A stretch of 64,000 nt of DNA from Mycobacterium colombiense (GTDB lineage Bacteria > Actinomycetota > Actinomycetes > Mycobacteriales > Mycobacteriaceae): positions 22,131 through 86,130 of the forward strand of contig NZ_QMEV01000017.1 in the NCBI RefSeq assembly GCF_003284935.1, given 5' to 3'. The translations under genes were made by a program, and so were the position numbers. Every line of letters starts with the position of its first letter. Position 1 is the stretch's first letter. Below are positions 1-7,062 of this stretch, one piece after another. A model generated the notes under the pieces. The model was not told where the DNA came from. It saw only the letters and a list, made by a program, of their open reading frames with translations, and searched no databases.

Positions 1-645
1 CCGAACTTTTCCGTGTTCTGCAACCACGTCACGATCGTGCCCCCGATCAGGGCCATCCTGGAGTCGCCGGACCTGCGGCTGTCCGGCTTCATCGGCCCCG
101 GGCACGTCTCCACCGTGGTCGGCAACCGGCCCTACCGGTTCGTGCCCGAGGTGTACCGAAAGCCGTTGGTGGTGGCCGGTTTCGAGCCGCTGGACATCCT
201 GGCCTCGGTCGCCATGCTGCTGCGCCAGATCCGCGAGGGTCGCTGCGAAGTGGAAAACCAGTACAAGCGCGTGGTACCCGAGCGCGGCAACCCCGCGGCG
301 CTCGCGTTGATGGGCAAGGTGTTCACGCTGCGGCCGCACTTCGAATGGCGCGGGCTGGGCTTCATCTCGCAAAGCGCCCTGCGACTGCACGACGATTTCG
401 CCGAATTCGACGCCGAGCTGCGGTTCGCGATGCCCGGCGTGCGGGTCGCCGACCCGAAGGCGTGCCAGTGCGGCGAGGTGCTCAAGGGTGTGCTCAAGCC
501 TTGGGAATGCAAGGTTTTCGGCACCGCCTGCACCCCCGAGACCCCGATCGGGACGTGCATGGTCTCGCCCGAAGGGGCGTGCGCGGCCTACTACAACTTC
601 GGGCGCATGCACCGCGACGCGGTCAAGCTGGTGGGGCGCACTTGA
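1..645 (+). CDS. hypD: Hydrogenase maturation protein HypD, C-terminal part (5' truncated by window edge)
   Basis: The reading frame is open from the first base, so the gene starts outside the window; about 214 codons of a protein usually near 370 residues are visible. HypD works with HypC as the scaffold on which the Fe(CN)2CO group of [NiFe] hydrogenases is assembled in the cytoplasm. The C-terminal cysteine pattern of the family is clear: a CQCGEVLKG segment, then PWECKVFG, CTPE.PIGTC and SEGAC-like (PEGACAAYY) stretches, which together supply the [4Fe-4S] cluster ligands. The stop codon overlaps a TTG start of the next gene (TTGA), suggesting translational coupling in a hyp operon that continues to the left. 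No structural hydrogenase subunit is visible here. Confidence 0.95.
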   Translation, partial: PNFSVFCNHVTIVPPIRAILESPDLRLSGFIGPGHVSTVVGNRPYRFVPEVYRKPLVVAGFEPLDILASVAMLLRQIREGRCEVENQYKRVVPERGNPAALALMGKVFTLRPHFEWRGLGFISQSALRLHDDFAEFDAELRFAMPGVRVADPKACQCGEVLKGVLKPWECKVFGTACTPETPIGTCMVSPEGACAAYYNFGRMHRDAVKLVGRT

Positions 646-1376
646 CCTCTGCCGAGGGCGCAGAGATGTTCGCCCGCTACGCCTATGCCCCCAACGCGCT
701 CGGCTATTGCGGCCCGCCGCTGGGAGCGACCCTGCGCGACGGGTCGGTCGCCGAGGTGCGCAGGGCGGCGACCAGGTTCTCCGGGGCCTGGCCGTATCTG
801 CGGGTGCTCTCGGAGCTGACCGGCATCGCCGATCCGCTGGATTACCGTCTGGTCGAATCGTATTGGCTCGGCGGCGGGGTCGCCGCCGAGCTGGACCCCC
901 AGGAATTCTTCGACGCGCTGCTCGCGATCATCGGCCCGCAGGCGGGCCACTACTGGTCGCACCTCACCGCGGATCTGGCGTGTGAGGCCGCCGGCAACCA
1001 CTGTTTCCACGTGTTCGGGGTGTATCCGTGGACGCGCTTTTTGGGGCGAGGTATCGACGAACAACCGCTGAGCGTGCTGGACAACTGCCGAATCACTTCC
1101 GGCACAGTGGTTTCCCGCGCCGCGGACCGCGTCGAGGTGGTGTGCCGAAACCTGACCTGGGACGGTCGGGCGCTGGCGCTGTCGCAACCGTCGGCGCGCG
1201 TGCTCGACGTGTGGGTCGACGGGTACAGCGCGGTGCCCGACGTGGCCGCCGGCGACGTGGTGGCGATGCACTGGGGCCGGTTGTGCGGCCGGCTCTCGCC
1301 GGCGCAGCTGTGCGCGCTGACCGACAGCACGGCGCGGCAGCTGCTGGTGACCGGCCACCGACTGGCGCGCGTCTGA
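642..1376 (+). CDS. Hydrogenase-cluster hypothetical protein (DUF6390-like)
   Basis: A 244-residue protein if the TTG overlapping the hypD stop is used; an in-frame ATG at 666 is an alternative start and gives 236 residues. It has no signal peptide or membrane segment. I recognise it only weakly as a family (DUF6390) that accompanies actinobacterial hydrogenase genes; its biochemical role is not known to me. Visible features are a YAPNALGYCGPP N-terminus and a conserved-looking His/Trp-rich centre (HYWSHL, NHCFHVFGVYPW, residues about 105-135), followed by a beta-rich C-terminal part. Tight coupling to hypD argues for a role in hydrogenase assembly or function. Family assignment is tentative; the reading frame itself is convincing from length and codon bias. 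Confidence 0.75.
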   Translation: MTSAEGAEMFARYAYAPNALGYCGPPLGATLRDGSVAEVRRAATRFSGAWPYLRVLSELTGIADPLDYRLVESYWLGGGVAAELDPQEFFDALLAIIGPQAGHYWSHLTADLACEAAGNHCFHVFGVYPWTRFLGRGIDEQPLSVLDNCRITSGTVVSRAADRVEVVCRNLTWDGRALALSQPSARVLDVWVDGYSAVPDVAAGDVVAMHWGRLCGRLSPAQLCALTDSTARQLLVTGHRLARV

Positions 1377-1398
1377 CTTCGCCACCAGACTGGCCTGC

Positions 1399-2532
1399 GT
1401 GCCCGGTTCTCTTTGCGACGTGCTGCCCGCCGCCGCCGGACTGCTCGGGGTCCCGGACGGCCCGAACCAGCCGGACGCCCTGGCGGTGGCGGACTGGGTG
1501 GACGCGGACCGGACCGACCGGGTGCTCGTCGTGCTGGTGGATGGTCTGGGCTGGCACCTGCTGCCGCAGCTGGCCGGCAGCGCCCCACTGCTGGCGTCCG
1601 TGCTGGCCGGTGGCACCGGACGGCTGACCCAGCTGGACTGCACCTTCCCGTCGACCACGCCCACCAGCCTGGTGTCGCTGGGCACCGGCGCGCTGCCGGG
1701 CGAGCACGGGATCCTGGGCTTCACGCTCAGGGTGCCGGGCACCGATCGGGTGCTGCACCACGTCCGGTGGCGTGACGACCCGGCCCCCGCCATCTGGCAG
1801 CCCGTGCCGACCTGGTTCGAACGGCTCAAGAATGCGGGCGTGAGCGCCCGCGCCGTGCTGCCGGCGCTGTTCGTGGGCAGCGGCCTGACCGAGGCCGCCT
1901 ACCGGGGCGCCGAGCTCCACCCGGCGGAACCGACCGACGACTACCCGGGGCTGGTGGCCGACGTGCTGCGCGCGGCACCCGGCCTGGTCTACGGCTACAC
2001 CGCCGAGCTCGACACCGCCGCCCACGTCTTCGGCGTCGGCTCGGAGCAGTGGCACGCCGCGGCGACGAATGTCGACACGCTGCTGACGCGCCTGCTCGAG
2101 GCGCTGCCGGCGAACGCGGCGATGCTGGTGACCGCCGACCATGGCGGCATCAACGTCCCGGCCGAGGCGCGCATCGACCTCGACACCGCCCCCGGGCTGG
2201 CCGAGGGAATCGAGGTGGTGGCCGGCGAGCCCCGGGTGCGGTATCTGCACACCGCGCCGGGTGCGGCCGGCGACGTGCAGGCCGCGTGGGCCGAGCTGTT
2301 GGACGGCCGCGCCGCGGTGTACAGCCGCGAGCAGGCGGTGGCCACCGGCATGTTCGGGCCGGTCGCCGCGCCACACCTGGAGCGCCTCGGCGACGTGGTC
2401 GTCGTCTGTTCCGGCGACACCGCGGTGCTGGCGAGCGCGCATGAGCCCCCGGAAACGTCTCGGCTGGTGGGCTTTCACGGCGGGGCCACCGCGGCGGAGA
2501 TGGCGATACCGCTCATCGTTTTCCGGCCGTAG
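1399..2532 (+). CDS. Alkaline-phosphatase-superfamily phosphodiesterase / nucleotide pyrophosphatase-like protein
   Basis: A 377-residue protein from a GTG start. The metal-site motifs of the type I phosphodiesterase/nucleotide pyrophosphatase branch are present in order: an N-terminal metal Asp in VLVVLVDGLGWH, the nucleophile region CTFPSTTPTSL followed by GTGALPGEHGILGF, a second metal pair in ELDTAAHVFG, the TADHGG motif, and a C-terminal FHGGA His. These should hold two zinc ions and hydrolyse a phosphodiester or pyrophosphate, substrate unknown. No signal peptide is obvious, so it may act in the cytoplasm. It follows the hydrogenase-linked gene after only 22 bases and may be co-transcribed, though a function in hydrogenase maturation is not implied. 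No convincing start further upstream is seen. Confidence 0.85.
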   Translation: MPGSLCDVLPAAAGLLGVPDGPNQPDALAVADWVDADRTDRVLVVLVDGLGWHLLPQLAGSAPLLASVLAGGTGRLTQLDCTFPSTTPTSLVSLGTGALPGEHGILGFTLRVPGTDRVLHHVRWRDDPAPAIWQPVPTWFERLKNAGVSARAVLPALFVGSGLTEAAYRGAELHPAEPTDDYPGLVADVLRAAPGLVYGYTAELDTAAHVFGVGSEQWHAAATNVDTLLTRLLEALPANAAMLVTADHGGINVPAEARIDLDTAPGLAEGIEVVAGEPRVRYLHTAPGAAGDVQAAWAELLDGRAAVYSREQAVATGMFGPVAAPHLERLGDVVVVCSGDTAVLASAHEPPETSRLVGFHGGATAAEMAIPLIVFRP

Positions 2533-2617
2533 CTGCGCAAACACACACCGGACTCGGATCGAGTTCACAGCTCGTTGCGACCGTTCGCCGATTTTCGCGC
2601 GGTACATTCGGTGCACT

Positions 2618-3073
2618 GTGACTTTCCGGGGCGTTGGCGAAACTCGGCGATGGCAGTCGGCCATCGCGGTTGCCGCGGCGCTGGCCGCGTTCACCGCCCT
2701 GATCACGGGTTCGGCGCTGCGGTCCACCTTCTCCGCGGCGGCACTGCCGGAGCCCGCCGCGTGGTCCGCGGGCGTCGGCGCGTCCGCGGGCCTAACCCAT
2801 GGCCGTCCCGCCGCCCTCAACCAGTCCGCCGTGGCCGCCTCGCGATTCGGCGCGCCCGCGAACAAGACCAACAAGAAGCCGTTCGGCGGCGCGTGGATGA
2901 CGAAGGAACGGCCCCCGACGTGGAACCGCACGTCGGCACAGTCGGTGCTGACGACGGCGCCATTGTCGTTCACCCCAATAGGGTTTGCGCCCGCGGGCGC
3001 CCCCTCGCGGGCGCCGGCGGCCATTCCGTCCGACCGAGATATCTTGACCCAGATCTGCGTCGCCCGCAGCTGA
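2618..3073 (+). CDS. Small predicted exported protein, function unknown
   Basis: A 151-residue reading frame from GTG at 2618. The N-terminus has a basic stretch (GETRRW) and then a hydrophobic Ala/Leu-rich segment (about residues 15-37) that looks like a signal peptide or membrane anchor. The remainder is Pro/Ala/Ser/Thr-rich and low in recognisable domains, ending in SDRDILTQICVARS. A TACATT hexamer at 2603-2608 is a possible -10 element placed so close to the GTG that the message would have almost no leader. I do not recognise the family. It lies between the phosphodiesterase and a PPE gene and could be an exported partner of either, but that is speculation. The frame has a long shadow on the other strand, so coding is likely but not certain. 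Confidence 0.55.
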   Translation: MTFRGVGETRRWQSAIAVAAALAAFTALITGSALRSTFSAAALPEPAAWSAGVGASAGLTHGRPAALNQSAVAASRFGAPANKTNKKPFGGAWMTKERPPTWNRTSAQSVLTTAPLSFTPIGFAPAGAPSRAPAAIPSDRDILTQICVARS

Positions 3074-3148
3074 GCGTGACGCCCGGGCCGAACGTGCCTG
3101 GCCCACCGGCTTGTAACCCCGGCGTCTATCTCGTGAAGGAACACCCTC

Positions 3149-3196
3149 ATGCTTTCGGGCACAACTCATACCGCCACAGCGGGGCGGAGGCTGTAA
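3149..3196 (+). CDS. 15-codon upstream ORF coupled to the PPE gene
   Basis: ATG at 3149 is preceded by GAAGGA at a good distance and encodes MLSGTTHTATAGRRL before a TAA that overlaps the PPE start codon by one base (TAATG). The coupling and the Shine-Dalgarno sequence suggest a leader peptide or an accidental mini-ORF that carries ribosomes to the PPE start. No function is claimed. Confidence 0.3.
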   Translation: MLSGTTHTATAGRRL

Positions 3197-4158
3197 TGGA
3201 TTTCGCGACGCTACCCCCGGAAGTCAACTCCGGGCTGATGTACTCCGGTCCCGGGGCGGGCTCGATGACGCAGGCCGCCGCGGCATGGGATGCGTTGGCC
3301 GCGCGGCTGTTTACCGCGGCGGCCGACTATCGGGCGGTGACCGCGAAGCTGGCGGCGACCGGCGAGAGCCCGGCCGCGGCGGAGCTCGCCGAAGCCGCCG
3401 CGCCCTACGCCGACTGGCTCGACACCGTCGCGGCCCGCAGCGAGCACGCGGCCATCCAGCTCGCCGCGGCGGCGGATGCGCACCAGTCGGCCTTCACGGC
3501 GACGGTCCCGCCACCGGCGATCGCCGGCAACCGCACCCGACGCTTGTCGCTGGCCTCGACGAATTGTCTGGGCCACCACAGCACGGCGATCGCCGATGTC
3601 GATGCCGAGTACGACGCGATGTGGGCGCAGAACACGGGCGCCATGTACGCCTACGCCCGGGCCGCGGCCGGCGCCGCGGCGATGGCCCCCTTCCCCGCAC
3701 CACCCGGCAATCCCGCTGTGGCCACCCGTAATTGGGCCTTGCAGTCGGCCCCCGACGTCATATCGGCCGGCGGCCAGGTGATGTCGGTGATCCCCGTCGC
3801 GTTGGCACGGCTGTCGTCGTCGCCCGTGCACACGATCGACGCGTCCCTCGCACCGATCACCGCGCCGCTGTCGAAGCTCAACTCGATGACCGCGCCGTCG
3901 GATTTCGCAATCGCCCACCTGAATTCGGTGAACAAGACCGCGGCCCTGCAATCGCTCTTCCCGAAGCCGGTCGCCACCAACGGCGTGAAGGCGGGCCTGG
4001 GTCGCGCGACGCCGGTCGGCGTGCTGTCGGTGCCACGCGCCTGGGCGGCCGCCGCACCCGCGCTGGAGCGGTCGCTCGAGGAGCTGGCGGGCGAACCCAT
4101 CCACCTGGTCGCGGTCAGCGCGCCGCCCGGCCCGCATGCGGCCCATGAGTCGGGTTAG
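3196..4158 (+). CDS. PPE family protein (SVP subfamily)
   Basis: A 320-residue protein beginning MDFATLPPEVNSGLMYSGPG, the hallmark N-terminus of mycobacterial PPE proteins. The PPE helical domain covers about residues 1-165 and includes the usual AxxWDxLAxxL region. Near the C-terminus GVLSVPRAW (275-283) matches the GxxSVPxxW motif of the PPE-SVP group. PPE proteins are normally exported by type VII (ESX) systems as heterodimers with PE proteins and act at the cell surface; no PE gene is next to this one, so its partner must be encoded elsewhere. GGAGG lies five bases before the ATG. The stop codon overlaps that of the convergent SDR gene by four bases. Middle sequence is shorter than in most PPE proteins. 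Confidence 0.93.
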   Translation: MDFATLPPEVNSGLMYSGPGAGSMTQAAAAWDALAARLFTAAADYRAVTAKLAATGESPAAAELAEAAAPYADWLDTVAARSEHAAIQLAAAADAHQSAFTATVPPPAIAGNRTRRLSLASTNCLGHHSTAIADVDAEYDAMWAQNTGAMYAYARAAAGAAAMAPFPAPPGNPAVATRNWALQSAPDVISAGGQVMSVIPVALARLSSSPVHTIDASLAPITAPLSKLNSMTAPSDFAIAHLNSVNKTAALQSLFPKPVATNGVKAGLGRATPVGVLSVPRAWAAAAPALERSLEELAGEPIHLVAVSAPPGPHAAHESG

Positions 4159-4937
4159 AGCGGGGTGACATAGGCGGCGCTGATGCCCCCGTCGACCATG
4201 AACGTCGAAGCGGTGATGAACGACGCGTCGTCGCTGGCCAAAAACGCCACCGCTGAAGCGATTTCGTCAGGATCGGCGAAGCGGCCGACGGGGACGTGCA
4301 CCAGCCGGCGCGCGGCCCGCTCGGGGTCTTTGGCGAAGAGCTCCTGCAGCAGTGGGGTGTTGACCGGCCCCGGGCACAGGGCGTTGACGCGGATGCCCTG
4401 CCGGGCGAACTGCACGCCCAGCTCGCGCGACATGGCCAGCACCCCGCCCTTGGACGCGGTGTAGGAGATCTGCGACGTCGCCGACCCCAGGACGGCGACG
4501 AACGACGCCGTGTTGATGATCGAACCCGTGCGCGCGGGCACCATGTGGCGCAACGCGGCCCGGCAGCACAGGTACACCGACTTCAGGTTGACGTCCTGGA
4601 CGCGTTGCCACGCCGGCAGCTCGGTGTTCTCGATCAGGTCGTCGTCGGGCGGTGAGATGCCGGCGTTGTTGAACGCGATGTCGATGCGCCCGTGCGCGCG
4701 CGCCGCGGTATCGAACAGCGCGTCGACCGCGCCCTCGTCGGAGACGTCGGTGGGCACGAACAAGCCGGACAGCTCCTCGGCCGCCGCGCCACCCGCGTCG
4801 GCGTCGACGTCGCCCACCACGATCGTGGCGCCCTCGGCCCGCATCCGCCGCGCCGCGGCCAGCCCGATGCCGCCACCGGCGCCGGTGACGACGGCCACCC
4901 GTCCCGCCAGTCGTTGGGTGAGATCGACCGCCACCAC
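4155..4937 (-). CDS. Short-chain dehydrogenase/reductase of the gamma-glutamyl amine operon
   Basis: A 260-residue classical SDR, equivalent in position to Rv2857c. The NAD(P) motif TGAGGGIG is at 18-25, NNAG at 90-93, the catalytic Ser at about 145 (INTAS) and the YTASK pair Tyr159/Lys163. It should oxidise a hydroxyl group or reduce a carbonyl; the substrate is unknown. The GTG start directly abuts the aldehyde dehydrogenase stop codon, so it is the last gene of a tightly packed minus-strand operon with glnA4, a PuuD-like gene and aldC. Context suggests a step in catabolism of an amine or alcohol. The 3' end overlaps the PPE gene by four bases. Confidence 0.9.
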   Translation of the reverse strand: MVAVDLTQRLAGRVAVVTGAGGGIGLAAARRMRAEGATIVVGDVDADAGGAAAEELSGLFVPTDVSDEGAVDALFDTAARAHGRIDIAFNNAGISPPDDDLIENTELPAWQRVQDVNLKSVYLCCRAALRHMVPARTGSIINTASFVAVLGSATSQISYTASKGGVLAMSRELGVQFARQGIRVNALCPGPVNTPLLQELFAKDPERAARRLVHVPVGRFADPDEIASAVAFLASDDASFITASTFMVDGGISAAYVTPL

Positions 4938-6302
4938 CTACTCCTCTCCGATCGCGATGAACACGTTCTTGGTCTCGGTGAAATGCAGCGGCGCATCCGG
5001 GCCCAGCTCACGGCCGAGCCCCGACTGCTTGAACCCGCCGAACGGGGTGTTGTAGCGCACCGACGAGTGCGAATTCACCGACAGGTTACCGGCTTCCACC
5101 GCCCGGGAGACGCGCAGCGCGCGGGACAGGTCGTCGGTCCAGATCGAGCCGGACAACCCGTAGCTGGTGTCGTTGGCCAGCGTGATGGCGTCGTGTTCGT
5201 CGTCGAAGGGCAGCACCGTGACGACCGGGCCGAAGATCTCCTCGGTGACGCAGCGGTCGGTGCGGTTCGGCGTCAGAACCGTCGGCGGGAACCAGAATCC
5301 GCGGCCGGACGGCGCGGTGCCGCGAAACGCGACGGGGGCGTCGTCGGGCACGTAGGACGCCACCTTGTCGCGGTGCGCCGCCGACACCAGCGGCCCCATC
5401 TCGGTGTCCCGCGACGCCGGGTCGCCGACGACGACGCGCGTGACGGCGGGCTCGAGCAGCTCCATGAACCGGTCATAGACGCTGCTCTGCACCAGGATCC
5501 GGCTGCGGGCGCAGCAGTCCTGGCCCGCGTTGTCGAACACCCCGGTTGGCGCGGTCGCGGCGGCGCGCTCGAGGTCGCAGTCGGCGAAGACGATGTTGGC
5601 GCTCTTGCCGCCGAGTTCGAGCGTCACCCGCTTGACCTGGGCGGCCGCACCGGTCATCACCGTCTTGCCGACCTCGGTGGAGCCGGTGAACACGACCTTG
5701 CGGACTCCCGCGTGGGTGACGAACCGCTGCCCCACCACCGCGCCCCGCCCCGGCAGCACCTGCAGCAGGTCCGCGTCGAGTCCGGCCTGGGCCGCCAGCT
5801 CACCGAGCCGGATCGTGGTCAGCGGCGTCACCTCGGCGGGTTTGACCAGCACGGCGTTGCCCGCGGCCAGCGCCGGTGCGAAACCCCACGACGCGATGGG
5901 CATCGGGAAGTTCCACGGGGTGATCACACCGACCACGCCCATGGGCTCGTTGAACGTCACATCCAGACCGCCGGCCACGGGAATCTGCTTGCCGGACAAG
6001 CGTTCCGGGCTGGCGGCGTAGAAGCTCAACACGTCGCGGACATGACCGGCTTCCCACTCGGCCGACGCGATGGGATGCCCCGAGTTGGCGACCTCGAGGG
6101 CGGCCAGCTCGTCGAGATGGGCGTCGACGGCGGCGGCGAAGGCCCGCAGGCCGTCGGCCCGTTCGGCCGGGGCCAACCGCGCCCACCTGCGCTGGGCGGC
6201 CCGCGCCCGGGCCACCGCGTCGTCGACCGCCGCGACGTCGGCGTGCTCGACCGACCGCAACACCTCCTCGGTCGCCGGGTTGATCAGTTGCGCGGTACTC
6301 AC
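4938..6302 (-). CDS. aldC: NAD(P)-dependent aldehyde dehydrogenase (AldC)
   Basis: A 454-residue member of the aldehyde dehydrogenase superfamily, matching mycobacterial AldC (Rv2858c) in size and context. The general base Glu229 sits in LELGGKS and the catalytic Cys263 in NAGQDCCA; the cofactor loop FTGSTEVG is at 205-212. The start is GTG one base after the upstream gene's stop. In a Puu-type pathway the aldehyde dehydrogenase oxidises the gamma-glutamyl-amino-aldehyde made from a gamma-glutamylated amine; here that role is inferred from the neighbours glnA4 and the PuuD-like gene. No amine oxidase gene (PuuB equivalent) is in the operon. The acid product would pass to the amidotransferase-like hydrolase encoded just upstream. 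Confidence 0.93.
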   Translation of the reverse strand: MSTAQLINPATEEVLRSVEHADVAAVDDAVARARAAQRRWARLAPAERADGLRAFAAAVDAHLDELAALEVANSGHPIASAEWEAGHVRDVLSFYAASPERLSGKQIPVAGGLDVTFNEPMGVVGVITPWNFPMPIASWGFAPALAAGNAVLVKPAEVTPLTTIRLGELAAQAGLDADLLQVLPGRGAVVGQRFVTHAGVRKVVFTGSTEVGKTVMTGAAAQVKRVTLELGGKSANIVFADCDLERAAATAPTGVFDNAGQDCCARSRILVQSSVYDRFMELLEPAVTRVVVGDPASRDTEMGPLVSAAHRDKVASYVPDDAPVAFRGTAPSGRGFWFPPTVLTPNRTDRCVTEEIFGPVVTVLPFDDEHDAITLANDTSYGLSGSIWTDDLSRALRVSRAVEAGNLSVNSHSSVRYNTPFGGFKQSGLGRELGPDAPLHFTETKNVFIAIGEE

Positions 6303-6303
6303 C

Positions 6304-7062
6304 TCAGCTCACGCGTCCCGCGTAGGACCGGGCCGCGTCCACGATCGCGGTGAACAGCCGCACATCGTCCAGCGACTGTTCCGGATGCCATTGCACGGCA
6401 AGCACAAACCGGTCCCCCGGCAGCTCCAGCGCCTCGACCACGCCGTCGCCATCCCGCGCGCTGACCACCAGACCGTCCCCCACCTCGTCGATGGCCTGGT
6501 GGTGATAGCTCGGCGCGTCGGTGGCCTCCCCGATCAGCGCGGCCAGCCGGGTGCCCGCCACGGTGCGCACCGGCAGCCTGGTGAACACCCCGTTGCCCGC
6601 CCGATGTCCGCTGTGCCCGAGCACGTCGGGCAGGTGCTGGTGCAGCGTGCCGCCCAGCGCGACGTTGAGAATCTGTGCGCCGCGGCAGATTCCGAGCACC
6701 GGCAGGCCCCGCCGCAGCGCGCCGCGCAGCAGCGCGAACTCCCACGCGTCGCGGTCGGTCCGGGGCTCGTCGGTGCTGGGGTGCGGTCGCTGGCCGTAGC
6801 TGGCGGGGTCCACGTCGTAGCCGCCCGTGATCACCAGCGCGTGCAGGCTGTCGAGAACCGATTCGACGATCTCGGCGTCCACAGGCTGCGGTGGCAGCAG
6901 GACCGCGATCCCGCCGGCCAGGATGACGCCCTCGAAGTAGTCGGCGGGCAGGTACCCGGCGGGGATGTCCCAGATGCCGGTCTGGACTCGCTCCAGGTAC
7001 GTCGTGAGGCCGACAACCGGGCGGCGCCGGTCGCAGTCGGACCTAAAGCCGTTCAAACCCAC
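6304..7062 (-). CDS. Class I glutamine amidotransferase-like gamma-glutamyl hydrolase (PuuD-like, peptidase C26)
   Basis: A 252-residue protein equivalent to Rv2859c. The catalytic triad of the C26 family is visible: Cys126 in GICRGAQ, and His226 and Glu228 in QWHPEQ. PuuD-type enzymes hydrolyse gamma-glutamyl-GABA-like amides to release glutamate. The gene overlaps the 3' end of glnA4 by 20 bases if the GTG at 7062 is used, consistent with translational coupling; internal starts cannot be excluded. Pairing a GS-like ligase with this hydrolase is the signature of a gamma-glutamylation catabolic route. Confidence 0.9.
   Translation of the reverse strand: MGLNGFRSDCDRRRPVVGLTTYLERVQTGIWDIPAGYLPADYFEGVILAGGIAVLLPPQPVDAEIVESVLDSLHALVITGGYDVDPASYGQRPHPSTDEPRTDRDAWEFALLRGALRRGLPVLGICRGAQILNVALGGTLHQHLPDVLGHSGHRAGNGVFTRLPVRTVAGTRLAALIGEATDAPSYHHQAIDEVGDGLVVSARDGDGVVEALELPGDRFVLAVQWHPEQSLDDVRLFTAIVDAARSYAGRVS

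Noticed and set aside
1093..3162. A very long open frame on the minus strand (about 690 codons) opposite the phosphodiesterase and neighbours
   Set aside because: Arg/Gly/His-rich translation without family motifs; it is the high-GC shadow of the plus-strand genes, which have clear domains.
2792..3169. A 125-codon minus-strand frame opposite the small exported protein
   Set aside because: Arg/Gly-rich without motifs; the plus-strand frame has a signal-like N-terminus and is the better candidate, though neither is certain.
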